A stretch of 64,000 nt of DNA from Poriferisodalis sp965215815 (GCF_965215815.1 NZ_CBDCEO010000013.1:1178001-1242000), one strand, 5' to 3'. Positions 8,330 through 16,947 are shown, counted from the stretch's first letter. Numbers and translations: made by a program. The notes: generated by a model from the letters alone, not told the origin.

Positions 8330-8395
8330 CTGTCGGTCAACAGGAATCGCCGATCGATGTTCGTTGACGACTTCAGAACCCGTGGGTCGCCTAGA

Positions 8396-9841
8396 TCAGC
8401 CTTGATGTTCGGTGCCGCTGGCGACAGCTCGCCGGGCTCGGCGGCGACGCAGCCACCACCACGCCACCCAGAGCGCGATCGCGATGACTGGCAAGAACGG
8501 GAGCAGAGCGCCGATGACCAGCAGCACTCCGTTGCCCACGGCCACGAGCGCATCCCAACCGCCGCTCAGCGCATCGCCGAAGCCCGGTGGCGAGTCGTCC
8601 TCGATAATCAAGATGTGGAGCGTGTGGCTGCGAGCCAGGCGCGGCCCCTCTTGCCCGCTGTCGGTCACGGGCACGGCGCTCAGCCGGACATCAACCTCGA
8701 GGCCCCGGGTGGCCACCCGCCCGGCAATGCGACCGTCTTCGACCGTTTCGTGCAGCGTGGCGACGGCGCGCTCGCCGGGTTCGATCCTCTCGAGGTTCAT
8801 GCCTTCGGGAACCGTCAGGTCGTCGTTGCCGAACCGCAGCGCATTCGAGCTGAGAGTCACCTCGGTGAGGGTGGTCTCGCCGTCGTTCTCCAGCTCGATG
8901 CAGATTCCCACCTCGCCTTCGGACGGTGCGACGAGATCGGTGAATCCCAGGCAGGGGTCGTCGTCGCCGGAGGCCAGCCATGAACGCAGAATCACCGACG
9001 TCGGCGGCACCGCCTCGACCGACTCGGTGATCATCAGCGTGATCGTGGCCAGGTCGACCCGGTCTCGCAGCGAGCGCAGCTGGCCTCGGAGCCGCTCCAG
9101 GTTCGTCTCGCGCTGGGCGAGCTCGCGTTCCAGCTCGGCCACGCCCTCCACGTCGGTGGCACGGCTGAGGAAGTCCCGAAGCCGCTCCACGCTGGTCTCG
9201 GCGGTGGAGATGCGGCTGGTGAGGTCGACGACGATGTCGGTGACGTCTTCGGCGCTGACGCTCTGTTCCACAAGTTCGCCGACGTTCGACAGGCGCTCCA
9301 GCGCGACCGAGAATTGTTCGGGTCGCACCTTGAACGTCAGCGTGGTGTGGGCCCGACCCTGGGTGTAGGTCTCCTGGCCGAACGTGAGACCGCCCAGCCC
9401 TTGAATGATCGAGGTGGCCTGCGCAGCCGCGGCGGCCACGTCGGCAGCTTCGACCGAGATCCAGGCCGTGCGGATGATGTCGCGGCCCAGATCGGTGAGT
9501 ACAACCGGTGGTGTGCCAGCCAAGGAGGCTGAGCCCGACTCGTCCGAGTCTTGGAGCAATCTGACTTCAACCGTCTCCGCGCCCCCGAGGGAGGATGGTT
9601 CGTCCATTTCCTCCTCCGCCATGGCCGTTTCCATGTCATCGGCCATGGCGAATTCGCCGTCGGGCATGTCCGAATCGGAGGTGGCAAACGCCGCGGCCGC
9701 TTCCTCGGTGTATGAGGTGTAGGCGTCATCATCGCCACCAGCGCAGGCCGCAGCCAGCAGCGTGAGGGCAAGTGCCGCCGCGATGAACTGCCACACAGCT
9801 CCTTTGCGTTGTCGGCGAACGTGGTCGGTGGCGGCGGTCAT
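8396..9841 (-). CDS. DUF4349 domain lipoprotein
   Basis: 481 residues. A lipobox-like end of the signal segment (LTLLAAAC, Cys near 33) is followed by an acidic, Met/Asp-rich low-complexity stretch. The DUF4349 region spans about residues 115-285 (IIRTAWISVEAADV, VDLTSRISTAETSVERL) and includes a coiled coil rich in Glu/Arg. Then comes an extracellular beta-rich segment and a C-terminal membrane helix (about 443-465) with an Arg-rich cytoplasmic tail. Envelope protein of unknown function. Strong ribosome binding site AAAGGAG before the ATG. Monocistronic between divergently and co-oriented unrelated genes. Confidence 0.85.
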   Translation of the reverse strand: MTAATDHVRRQRKGAVWQFIAAALALTLLAAACAGGDDDAYTSYTEEAAAAFATSDSDMPDGEFAMADDMETAMAEEEMDEPSSLGGAETVEVRLLQDSDESGSASLAGTPPVVLTDLGRDIIRTAWISVEAADVAAAAAQATSIIQGLGGLTFGQETYTQGRAHTTLTFKVRPEQFSVALERLSNVGELVEQSVSAEDVTDIVVDLTSRISTAETSVERLRDFLSRATDVEGVAELERELAQRETNLERLRGQLRSLRDRVDLATITLMITESVEAVPPTSVILRSWLASGDDDPCLGFTDLVAPSEGEVGICIELENDGETTLTEVTLSSNALRFGNDDLTVPEGMNLERIEPGERAVATLHETVEDGRIAGRVATRGLEVDVRLSAVPVTDSGQEGPRLARSHTLHILIIEDDSPPGFGDALSGGWDALVAVGNGVLLVIGALLPFLPVIAIALWVAWWWLRRRRARRAVASGTEHQG

Positions 9842-9868
9842 GGCGTGCTCCTTTTGTGAGCGGTGGTG

Positions 9869-11041
9869 TCAGCGGAAAGCTGGGATGTTGGTGATCTGCT
9901 GGCCGAGGATCAGCCCGTGGATCTCCTCGGTGCCCTCGTAGGTCATGACCGATTCCATGTTCGCCGCGTGGCGCATCGGCGCATATTCGGTGGAGACCCC
10001 GTTGGCGCCCATCATCGCTCGAGCGGTGCGGGCCACATCGATGGCCACCCGGCAGTTGTGCCGCTTCGCCATCGAGATGTGATGCGGTCGCAGCCGGTGC
10101 TGTTCCTTGAGCTGCCCAAGGCGCATTGCCTGCAGGTTGGCGTTGGTGATCGACGTGAGCATGTCGGCGAACTTGATCTGGCTGATCTGGAAGCTGGCCA
10201 GCGGCTTGCCGAATTGGGGGCGTTCGAGCTGGTAGTCCAGCGCTGCCTCGTAGCAGCAGCGGGCCACGCCCACGGCCCCGAAGACAATGCCGAAGCGCGC
10301 TTCTGACAGGCAGCTCAGCGGCGCGCCGATGCTCAGCGCATCGGGTAGGCGCATCGACTCGGGCACTTCGACATCGTCCATGTAGAACTCGCCGGTCACC
10401 GAGGCCCGCAGCGAGAGCTTGTTCTGGATCTTGCGGGCCTCGAAGCCCGGCGAGTCGGTGGGCACGAGGAAGCCCCGGAAGCCGTCGTCGGTGTTGGCCC
10501 ACACGATGGCCAGGTAGGCCAGCCCGGCGTTGGTGATCCAGCGCTTGGCGCCGTTGAGGATCCAGGTGTCGCCCCGGCGAACCGCCCGAGTGGTCATCGA
10601 GACCGGGTCGGAGCCATGGTCGGGCTCGGTCAGCCCGAAGCAGCCGATGATCTCGCCGGCGGCCATGCGCGGCAGCCACGTCTCCTTCTGCTCGGTCGAG
10701 CCGTAGCGCCAGATCGGGAACATGCACAGCGAGCCCTGCACCGAGACGAAGCTGCGCAGCCCGCTGTCGCCGGCCTCCAGCTCCCGGCAGGCCACGCCGT
10801 AGGCCATGGCCGAAGCGCCCGCACAGCCGTAGCCGTCGAGGTGCATGCCCAGCAGGCCCATGTCGGCGATCGTCGGGACCAGCTCCATCGGGAAGGTGCC
10901 CGCCTCGAAGTGGTCGCCCACGATCGGATCCCACTCCTTGGCCACGAAGGTGGCGACGGTGTCGCGGATCATCTCCTCCTCGTCGGTGAGGAACTCGTCC
11001 ATCTCGTAGAAATCCGACAGCGGGGCAGGCGTGAGGCTCAT
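9869..11041 (-). CDS. glutaryl-CoA dehydrogenase (acyl-CoA dehydrogenase family)
   Basis: 390 residues from the ATG at 11041; the frame extends upstream but only the part from MSLTPAPLSDFYEMDEFL resembles the family. Oxidises and decarboxylates glutaryl-CoA to crotonyl-CoA with FAD in lysine/tryptophan breakdown. Signatures: GLTEPDHGSDPVSM for flavin and substrate binding, RWITNAG, SVQGSLCMFPI, and near the C-terminus TYEGTEEIHGLILGQ, where the Glu in YEG is the expected catalytic base. GCD-like features such as YGSTEQKETWLP and YEGT-IH support the specific call over a general short-chain dehydrogenase. Confidence 0.85.
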   Translation of the reverse strand: MSLTPAPLSDFYEMDEFLTDEEEMIRDTVATFVAKEWDPIVGDHFEAGTFPMELVPTIADMGLLGMHLDGYGCAGASAMAYGVACRELEAGDSGLRSFVSVQGSLCMFPIWRYGSTEQKETWLPRMAAGEIIGCFGLTEPDHGSDPVSMTTRAVRRGDTWILNGAKRWITNAGLAYLAIVWANTDDGFRGFLVPTDSPGFEARKIQNKLSLRASVTGEFYMDDVEVPESMRLPDALSIGAPLSCLSEARFGIVFGAVGVARCCYEAALDYQLERPQFGKPLASFQISQIKFADMLTSITNANLQAMRLGQLKEQHRLRPHHISMAKRHNCRVAIDVARTARAMMGANGVSTEYAPMRHAANMESVMTYEGTEEIHGLILGQQITNIPAFR

Positions 11042-11219
11042 GGGCGAATACTGCCGCGCTGGCGAAGGGCGGGCCAGCCAGCCGCTCGGATCGTCGCCGA
11101 ACAGACATGCATCCGACATGGGCTGCCCGGCGGCGAAACCTGTCGCCGCGATAGATCTGTGGCGTTCCGCAGTGCCGTCGCCGGTGCGGTCCCCAGTGCC
11201 TTCCCGTCTCCAATCGCAG

Positions 11220-11225
11220 TACTGT
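11220..11225 (+). promoter_or_regulatory. -10 element before the MBL-fold gene
   Basis: TACTGT ends 8 bases before the ATG at 11234, so the transcript probably has little or no leader. Confidence 0.4.
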
Positions 11226-11233
11226 GCGCTGCT

Positions 11234-11983
11234 ATGTCCGAGGACCCACAGGCGACGCCGCCGCCCGCCGAGAGCAGGCTCTATTTCCGCCAGCTGCTGT
11301 CGGGTCAGGATTTCGCCACCGGTGACCCGATCGCCCGCCAGATGGTGAATTTCTCCTACCTGATCGGCGACAGGGAGACCCGCGAGGCGGTCGTTGTGGA
11401 TCCGGCCTACGACGTCGACGACCTGCTCGGCATCCTCGCCGAAGACGACATGGCGCTCACCGGTGTGCTGGCCACGCATTTCCACGCAGACCACATCGGC
11501 GGGAACATGATGGGTTACAGCATCGAAGGCGTGGCTCAGCTGCTCGAGCGCCAGGGCACCAAGATCCACCTGCAGGCGCCCGAAGCCGAGCTGGTGCGAA
11601 AGACGACGGGCATCTCGGTGAGCGACATGGAGCTGCACGCGCCGGGCGATGTTGTGTCGGTGGGGGCAATCGACATCGAGCTGCTGCACACCCCGGGGCA
11701 TACGCCCGGCAGTCAGTGCTTCCTGGTGGCAGGGGCGCTGGTGGCCGGCGACACGCTGTTCCTCGACGGCTGCGGGCGCATGGACCTGCCCGGCAGCGAT
11801 CCTGCTGCGATGTACCGCTCGCTGCACGACACGCTTGCCAAGGTGCCCGACTCGACTGTGCTGTTTCCCGGGCACCGGTACTCGTTCGAGCCGAGCGCCA
11901 CCATGGGCCAGACACGCCAGATGAACTACGTCTTCAAGCCAAGCAGCGAGGCGCAGTGGCTGATGATGTTCGGGCAGGGCTGA
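11234..11983 (+). CDS. MBL-fold hydrolase, ETHE1-like persulfide dioxygenase
   Basis: 249 residues. Metallo-beta-lactamase fold with the ligand motif THFHADHIGG, GHTPGSQ, GDTLFLDGCGR and a final PGHRY. The overall order, including GCGRMDLPGS, matches persulfide dioxygenase/ETHE1-like and rhodanese-linked MBL proteins that oxidise glutathione persulfide to sulfite. The next gene is a rhodanese-type sulfurtransferase, which supports a joint role in sulfide/thiosulfate metabolism. Start at ATG 11234 (MSEDPQATPP); the long upstream frame overlaps the opposite gene and is not coding. Confidence 0.83.
   Translation: MSEDPQATPPPAESRLYFRQLLSGQDFATGDPIARQMVNFSYLIGDRETREAVVVDPAYDVDDLLGILAEDDMALTGVLATHFHADHIGGNMMGYSIEGVAQLLERQGTKIHLQAPEAELVRKTTGISVSDMELHAPGDVVSVGAIDIELLHTPGHTPGSQCFLVAGALVAGDTLFLDGCGRMDLPGSDPAAMYRSLHDTLAKVPDSTVLFPGHRYSFEPSATMGQTRQMNYVFKPSSEAQWLMMFGQG
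11950..11983 (+). repeat. 34-bp direct repeat, copy 1 (end of MBL gene)
   Basis: Identical to 12016-12049, offset 66 bp. Encodes the last residues of the MBL protein and its stop. Confidence 0.95.
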
Positions 11984-12015
11984 CGTGATGTGTTCTGCGC
12001 CGAGGGTGTGATGGT

Positions 12016-12049
12016 GGCGCAGTGGCTGATGATGTTCGGGCAGGGCTGA
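12016..12049 (+). repeat. 34-bp direct repeat, copy 2 (before rhodanese start)
   Basis: Exact copy of 11950-11983. In this copy the TGA overlaps the ATG of the sulfurtransferase gene (TGATG), which suggests that the two genes were originally coupled and were separated by the duplication. Confidence 0.95.
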
Positions 12050-12882
12050 TGCCTGGGTCTGCTGCGCCGCTGCCGCCCATTGTCGATTCGGCCCAGATTG
12101 CGGGCCGCGATGACGTCGTGATGTGCGACGTGCGCTGGTACCTCGATGGCCGCTCAGGGCTCGACGCCTACCTGGACGGCCACATTGCCGGCGCCATTTG
12201 GGTGGATCTGGACGTTCACCTGTCGGCGCACGGCGGGCCAGAGCATGGCCGCCATCCGCTGCCGGGTGCGCAGAGCTTCGCTGACTCGCTCGGCGAGCTT
12301 GGCATCGGCCCTGATGACACCGTTGTGGCCTACGACGATCAGGGCGGGCTGCCCGCCAGCCGGCTCGTGTGGATGCTGCGTGTGCTCGGCCACGACGCGG
12401 CGCTGCTCACCGGCGGTCTGCAGGCGTGGCCCGGCTCGACGGCGACCGAGCGGAACCACCGTGCGCCGGTGACGTGCCCGGTGCGGGGCTGGCCCGATGG
12501 CGCGTTCGTTGACATCGACGCAGCAGCGGCAGCCGGTGCCGGCGCCAACAGCGTGCTCATCGATGCCCGCGGCGGCGATCGCTACCGCGGCGAGACCGAG
12601 CCGATCGACGCCCGGCCAGGGCACATCCCCGGGGCGGCCAACGTGCCGTTCGCCGACAACTTCGACGCCGGCGGCTTCTTCGCTGACCTAGCGACGCTGC
12701 GAGCCCGTTACGAATTCGAAGGCGTCGCAGACGCAGACGAGACCGTCATCTATTGCGGATCGGGTGTCAGCGCCTGCACGGACGCGCTCGCGATGGAGCA
12801 CGCCGGGCTCGGCCGCCCGAGCGTCTACATCGGATCGTGGTCGCAGTGGAGCCACACCGACCGCCCCGCCGAGACTGTCTGA
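12049..12882 (+). CDS. thiosulfate/3-mercaptopyruvate sulfurtransferase (two rhodanese domains)
   Basis: 277 residues in two rhodanese domains. The N-terminal one is structural (VRWYLDGRSGLDAYLDGHIAGA); the C-terminal one holds the active-site loop YCGSGVSA with the catalytic Cys at about 236, followed by YIGSWSQWS. Moves sulfane sulfur from thiosulfate or mercaptopyruvate to an acceptor. The loop CGSGV(S/T)A is common to both thiosulfate and mercaptopyruvate enzymes, so the donor is not settled. It lies next to a persulfide-dioxygenase-like gene, which points to sulfide detoxification. Confidence 0.9.
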   Translation: MPGSAAPLPPIVDSAQIAGRDDVVMCDVRWYLDGRSGLDAYLDGHIAGAIWVDLDVHLSAHGGPEHGRHPLPGAQSFADSLGELGIGPDDTVVAYDDQGGLPASRLVWMLRVLGHDAALLTGGLQAWPGSTATERNHRAPVTCPVRGWPDGAFVDIDAAAAAGAGANSVLIDARGGDRYRGETEPIDARPGHIPGAANVPFADNFDAGGFFADLATLRARYEFEGVADADETVIYCGSGVSACTDALAMEHAGLGRPSVYIGSWSQWSHTDRPAETV

Positions 12883-12928
12883 GCGATCTAGCCTCGCCGC
12901 CGCGCCTGCTGACGGGACTGTTCCGCTT

Positions 12929-12977
12929 CTTTTCTGTGCAATAAAGCTCGCTCAGCGAACATTTCTGCACAGAAAAG
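12929..12977 (+). terminator. inverted repeat between convergent genes
   Basis: Perfect 12-bp arms CTTTTCTGTGCA (12929-12940) and its complement (12966-12977) separated by 25 bases. It lies between the ends of the sulfurtransferase and nitroreductase genes, so a bidirectional terminator is the simplest reading. The loop is long for a factor-independent terminator, so a protein-binding site is possible. Confidence 0.4.
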
Positions 12978-12987
12978 GCACCACGAG

Positions 12988-13770
12988 TCAGACCGGTGAG
13001 CCGGGCGGCGGGCCTGCCGAGGTGAAGTGCGTGTCGGGCGGGTCGACGGCCCAGGCCGCTTCCTGGTCCCAGCGGTCCTCGAAGACGAGTTCGCGCAATG
13101 GCCGTCGCCGCACTGGGCCGTGGCGTCCAGCGGGCCGGCCGAGCGGGATGGTCGCATGGATCGCCACGCCCTCGGGAATGCCGAGCAGCTCGCACAGTTC
13201 GTCTTCGACATCGTGGTGCCAGCCAGTGATGACGCCGCCGTATCCCAGCGCCCGTGCCGCCAGCAACAGGTTCTGCACGGCTGGAAACACCGAAGCGCCT
13301 TCGGTGAACGTGGGCTTCCGGTATCGCACCAGGCACGCCAGGATCACCACTGGCGTCTCGGAGAAGTGATCGACGAAGTGCTGCATGGTGCGGGCCATGC
13401 GAGCTTTGGGCGAGTTGTCGGCGGCGCCGGAGCCTTCGGTGTAACCGTCGCCGGAGCGCTTCGAGTTCCAGCCTTCCCGGAAGCACCGGCCCAGCAGCGC
13501 TTTCGCTTGGCGCGCAACCGGGCCATCGCGCAGCACGACGAAGCGGAACATCTGCCGGTTGGAGCCGCTGGGTGCTCGGCTCGCGTGCCACAGGATTGAC
13601 GCCAGGTCCTCGTCGGGGATCGGGTCGGGAAGGTAGCGACGGATGGAGCGGGTGGTCGCCAGGCCTTCCAGCAGCCCGATCGACCCGGGCTCAGCCCCAG
13701 TGTCGGACCCGGCAGCCCCAGTGTCAGCCCCAGTGCCAGTCCCAGTGTCCGTCTCAGCTTGACTCATCAC
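12988..13770 (-). CDS. nitroreductase family protein
   Basis: 260 residues. FMN-dependent nitroreductase fold: TTRSIRRYLPDPIP, SRAPSGSNRQMFRFVVL, a central FPAVQNLLLAARALGYGGVITGWH and a C-terminal IPLGRP. Such enzymes reduce nitro, quinone or halogenated compounds with NAD(P)H. The first 28 residues are a Thr/Gly/Asp/Ala repeat (DTGTGTGADTGAAG) encoded by imperfect short repeats at about 13688-13755, so the real start may be lower. The start codon overlaps the stop of the ClC gene (ATGA). Confidence 0.88.
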   Translation of the reverse strand: MMSQAETDTGTGTGADTGAAGSDTGAEPGSIGLLEGLATTRSIRRYLPDPIPDEDLASILWHASRAPSGSNRQMFRFVVLRDGPVARQAKALLGRCFREGWNSKRSGDGYTEGSGAADNSPKARMARTMQHFVDHFSETPVVILACLVRYRKPTFTEGASVFPAVQNLLLAARALGYGGVITGWHHDVEDELCELLGIPEGVAIHATIPLGRPAGRHGPVRRRPLRELVFEDRWDQEAAWAVDPPDTHFTSAGPPPGSPV

Positions 13771-15440
13771 CTGTCACCCTGTGTCTCGTTGAGGAAGTCC
13801 ACCAGTTTGACGATGGCGTTCTCGGTGACAACGCCCGCGATCCGCCCACCGCTGTCGACGACGGGGTACAGCTCGATCTCCGTGTCAGCCATCGCTTCGG
13901 TGACTTCGCGCAGTGTCCACGACGGGCGTGCTGGTTCGATGTCGGTCGTCATCACCTCGCCGCACGTGACCGACATCCAGTCATTGCGATCCACATGGCG
14001 GGAATCGCTGAGCCGGATAACACCGAGGAAGTTCCGTTCGGGCCCCACCACGACGGCTTCGAGCTGCTTGCGAGGCAGCGCGATGCCCCACACGAAATCA
14101 GCCAGCGGAGCGTCGGCACTCACCGTGGGCACATCGGTTGACATCGCTGAGTTGACAGGCATCTCCAGGCGACGCTCGAGGTGCCCCGTGCGGCTGTCCC
14201 GCTGGTACCGCGAAACCGAGGAGTTGCCGATGAGCACCTGCGACACGGCCACCGCCACCAAGGCGGGCACGACAAACGCCGGAGCGCCCGTGGATTCAGC
14301 CACGAACATCACCGCTGCGAGCGGGGTGCGGTAGCCCGCCGCCAGGAATGCGGCCACGCCGATGAAGGGGAAGAACGCCAGCGATTCGGGACCCAGCTCG
14401 ATCCAGCCCCCGACCAAGCGCCCGATGATCAACCCGAACACGGCCAACGGGATGAACACGCCGCCCACGCCGCCCGATGCGAGCACCGTCGATGTCGCCA
14501 AGACGCGCACCGCCAGCAGTGCTCCGAGCAGCACGAGCGACTGGTCGGGATCGAGCGACCAGCTCACCAGCTGACCCTCGGCGGTCGGGCCCAGCGACAA
14601 CGGCGCCTCGAACAGGAACTCGCAGAGCACGGCGAGGCCCACCAGGATCCCGCCGCCGCACAATGCCACCAGCCACCAGGGCCGGTCGGACTCCTGAATC
14701 CGCTTGGCGGCTCCCAGAATGCGGCAGAACGCTGACGCTGCAAGCCCGCACAGGGCGCCCACGACGGCTGCTCCCAGCAGTTCCTGGCGGCCGAATCCGA
14801 CCCTCACCATCTCGGTGCCGATTTCGAATGGGCGGTCGTCGAAGCCGGTGACCAGCACGTACACGACGTAGCTGGACGCGCTTGAGAGCAGTGCGGGAAG
14901 CAGGGCCCGGCGGCCCAGGTCACTTCTGTAGGGCGCTTCGAGGGCGAACAGCACTCCGGTGGCGGGTGCTTGGAAGATGGCGCTGACGCCCGCCGCAGCG
15001 CCGGCCACCAGCAGTGCGTAGCCCTCCCGGTTGCGGAACAGTCGCCGGGCGACGTGTTGTATCGCGCTCCCCGCCTTGGCACCCGCATAGATGGACGGGC
15101 CTTCAAGGCCGACTGCGCCTCCGGACCCGATGGTGACGATGCCGGCCGCCAGCCGGAAGGGCAGGTCGCGGAACCGCATCGGATGGTTGCGGTCGTGGAA
15201 GGCCCGGATGTACTCCTCCGCGGTGGACGGCGAGAGTCGGCGACCGGCATCGGCCCAGCGCAGCATCAGCACCGCAGCCCACAGTCCGAGCGCCGGTGCC
15301 AGCACTCGCTGCCACGGCGGCAGGTGCAGCACCCGTTCGAGCAGCACCTTCTCGCTCAGCACGGCTACGGCGGCCACGATCAAACCGGTGACGACGCCCA
15401 CGGCGACATACGTCGCGAAGCGGAGCAGCCGGTTTCTCAT
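13767..15440 (-). CDS. ClC-family chloride channel/transporter with CBS domains
   Basis: 557 residues, about ten or more membrane segments plus two C-terminal CBS domains (about 430-555). Ion-path signatures: GSGGAVGLEGPSI (the gating Glu in GxEGP), IFQAPATGVLFALEAP, and GGVGGVFIPLAVFG. Moves chloride across the membrane, either as a channel or with proton exchange; a Glu at the position of the internal proton glutamate (FALEAP) would favour exchange. CBS domains likely sense adenine nucleotides. Translationally coupled to the downstream nitroreductase gene. Confidence 0.9.
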   Translation of the reverse strand: MRNRLLRFATYVAVGVVTGLIVAAVAVLSEKVLLERVLHLPPWQRVLAPALGLWAAVLMLRWADAGRRLSPSTAEEYIRAFHDRNHPMRFRDLPFRLAAGIVTIGSGGAVGLEGPSIYAGAKAGSAIQHVARRLFRNREGYALLVAGAAAGVSAIFQAPATGVLFALEAPYRSDLGRRALLPALLSSASSYVVYVLVTGFDDRPFEIGTEMVRVGFGRQELLGAAVVGALCGLAASAFCRILGAAKRIQESDRPWWLVALCGGGILVGLAVLCEFLFEAPLSLGPTAEGQLVSWSLDPDQSLVLLGALLAVRVLATSTVLASGGVGGVFIPLAVFGLIIGRLVGGWIELGPESLAFFPFIGVAAFLAAGYRTPLAAVMFVAESTGAPAFVVPALVAVAVSQVLIGNSSVSRYQRDSRTGHLERRLEMPVNSAMSTDVPTVSADAPLADFVWGIALPRKQLEAVVVGPERNFLGVIRLSDSRHVDRNDWMSVTCGEVMTTDIEPARPSWTLREVTEAMADTEIELYPVVDSGGRIAGVVTENAIVKLVDFLNETQGDR

Positions 15441-15557
15441 GCTGCTGCATTTCTAATTCTTTTTGCCACAAGGCGCGTCCAATCGCCAGAGTTCTCCCGG
15501 CGATGCAAGCCGGCTCGCGAGCGGGCACACGACCTGCCGGTGACGAAATCACGTGTG

Positions 15558-15648
15558 CGGAGAGGGTGGGATTCGAACCCACGAACCACCTTGCGGCAGT
15601 TACTTCCTTAGCAGGGAAGCGCCTTCAACCGGACTCGGCCACCTCTCC
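15558..15648 (-). tRNA. tRNA-Ser (anticodon GCT)
   Basis: Acceptor GGAGAGG with CCTCTCC, anticodon loop CTGCTAA in stem CTTCC/GGAAG, a long variable arm and T arm GTGGGTTCGAATCCCAC. Discriminator G. Confidence 0.95.
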
Positions 15649-15741
15649 ATTCGCAACCAGCCGCTGGGCGGCAGGCGCACCGCAACAAGATAGCCCCGAG
15701 CAGAAAGCTTCCGCGATGTCCCCGACGATAAGTTGGCCTGC

Positions 15742-15826
15742 GGAGGGGTGGCAGAGCGGACGATTGCGACGGTCTTGAAAACCGTTGAGGCGCAAGCCTC
15801 CGGGGGTTCGAATCCCCCTCCCTCCG
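15742..15826 (+). tRNA. tRNA-Ser (anticodon TGA)
   Basis: Acceptor GGAGGGG with TCCCTCC (one G-U), anticodon loop CTTGAAA in stem ACGGT/ACCGT, long variable arm GAGGCGCAAGCCTC and T arm GGGGGTTCGAATCCCCC. Its 3' half is duplicated at 19364-19407, which marks it as an integration target. Confidence 0.95.
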
Positions 15827-15827
15827 C
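15784..15827 (+). repeat. 44-bp att-like direct repeat, left copy (in tRNA-Ser)
   Basis: Covers the tRNA from the end of the anticodon stem to just past the acceptor end; identical to 19364-19407. Confidence 0.95.
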
Positions 15828-15936
15828 TCACCGGGATCTCCGACCCTCTCTGAGGTGTCTCGGACCAGGCGGCTGGAAGCCACTACGACCACGGCGACCA
15901 GCGGCTCATCGGCGGACGCGAGCGAATAAATCGGGC

Positions 15937-15970
15937 GACGGAATGCAACGTACGCTTTAGCGTCCGTCGT
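15937..15970. promoter_or_regulatory. nested palindrome upstream of the HicA-like gene
   Basis: Outer arms CGACGGA (15937-15943) and TCCGTCG (15964-15970) enclose an inner ACGCT-TT-AGCGT (15953-15964). A TACGCT hexamer (15952-15957) within it could be a -10 element. Likely autoregulatory operator ending 3 bases before the start codon. Confidence 0.55.
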
Positions 15971-15972
15971 TC

Positions 15973-16203
15973 ATGGCGAGCGATCGGACTAGGCACCAGA
16001 ACCGAGACTACGAGCGGCTATTCCGGCAAGCGGAAGACCATGGTTGGCGCATCAAGAAAACCAAGAGACACTTTGCTTTGTACTGTCCGGCTGAGTGCGG
16101 CAAGCACATCGTGGCCGTGTCCGCTACGCCGTCAGACCATCGCAGCCTGCGAAATACAAGAGTTCACATGAGGAAGTGCAAGACAACCGAGGGGTGGGGA
16201 TGA
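15973..16203 (+). CDS. HicA-like small basic protein (putative toxin)
   Basis: 76 residues. The pattern of a HicA/dsRBD-like fold is visible: DHGWRIKKTKRHFALYCP, then GKHIVAVSATPSDHRSLRNTR, with the central HFALYCP in place of the usual conserved-His strand. Such proteins cleave or bind mRNA. It overlaps the next gene by 4 bases (ATGA) in a two-gene unit, which fits a toxin-antitoxin pair. It is shorter in conserved His content than classical HicA, so the toxin call is tentative. Confidence 0.6.
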   Translation: MASDRTRHQNRDYERLFRQAEDHGWRIKKTKRHFALYCPAECGKHIVAVSATPSDHRSLRNTRVHMRKCKTTEGWG

Positions 16204-16601
16204 GCGGATCACGCACCGAGGCAACCTGCAAGATCGGCATCGTGCATGAGGACGAAAACGGTGCGAGGCCGTTGACCTACGACGAAGTGTGCACATTCGT
16301 GAGCGATCTCATGGAGCACCTGCTCGGCGACGACCGCGTCATTGACCCCGTGGCGTCCGGGGACGCGGATGAAGGTGAGATCGAGATCACGTTCGAGTTG
16401 CTGCGTCCAGTAGCGACTTCCGACACTGATGTCGAAGTCTTCGACATCGTTCATGACGCTGGGGCGGCGCTGGGCGCGGAATGGCGCAATCTGTCGGGTG
16501 CGGCCGCGGGCCGTCGCACCACGACGTTGACTCGGTCGACGACCATGCTGACACGGCACAGCCAGCAGGTGCAGGACGCTCGCGAATCGGTGCCCGCCTA
16601 G
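16200..16601 (+). CDS. partner of HicA-like protein (putative antitoxin)
   Basis: 133 residues from the ATG at 16200 that overlaps the upstream stop. Acidic in the middle (GDADEGEIEITFEL), alpha/beta in character, ending in a Thr/Arg-rich tail (RRTTTLTRSTTMLTR). I do not recognise a named family and it lacks a clear DNA-binding motif. Its position directly after the HicA-like gene and its acidity suggest an antitoxin or inhibitor. Confidence 0.6.
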   Translation: MSGSRTEATCKIGIVHEDENGARPLTYDEVCTFVSDLMEHLLGDDRVIDPVASGDADEGEIEITFELLRPVATSDTDVEVFDIVHDAGAALGAEWRNLSGAAAGRRTTTLTRSTTMLTRHSQQVQDARESVPA

Positions 16602-16947
16602 CCCGAGTGGGCGTCGAAGAATTTGAGCCTCAGGTTCTCGTACGTCTCTACGAGACCTGGTGCTTGCCCGAGAGTTCGTCTGCGAGTTGCTCGCGGGCGT
16701 GATGTGTGTCGAATGGCTCGCGAATGGGCTCATCGGCCACGACAGGTCTCAACGAGTCTCGGCACGGCGCAGTCGGACATCTACAACGCCGTCACGCTCG
16801 CCGGAGTCGTCGGCACCGATTGTGAGGCACCTGCCGGGCCCCTCGGCGCCGACATGACAACCGAACAGCAAGCACGCCTCGACACTGCCAGCGCGAGCGG
16901 CGCTCCGCAACGAGATTTCTGAGTTGCTGGTTGGTGCAACGGGGTTA
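16602..16947. other. stretch without an intact gene, possible decayed coding sequence
   Basis: No credible intact gene. Three short open segments in different frames follow one another and each looks protein-like: VEEFEPQVLVRLYETW (from about 16610), LAREFVCELLAGVMCVEWLA (from about 16663) and STSLGTAQSDIYNAVTLAGV (from about 16749). This pattern could be a gene broken by frameshifts, but I cannot name it. Confidence 0.25.

Noticed and set aside
9729..11213. 494-codon frame on the minus strand across two genes
   Set aside because: Overlaps glutaryl-CoA dehydrogenase in another frame; Arg/Gly-rich and without any motif.
16623..16922. 99-codon frame in the island gap
   Set aside because: No start signal, mixed composition and only its last third looks protein-like; treated as possible decayed sequence.
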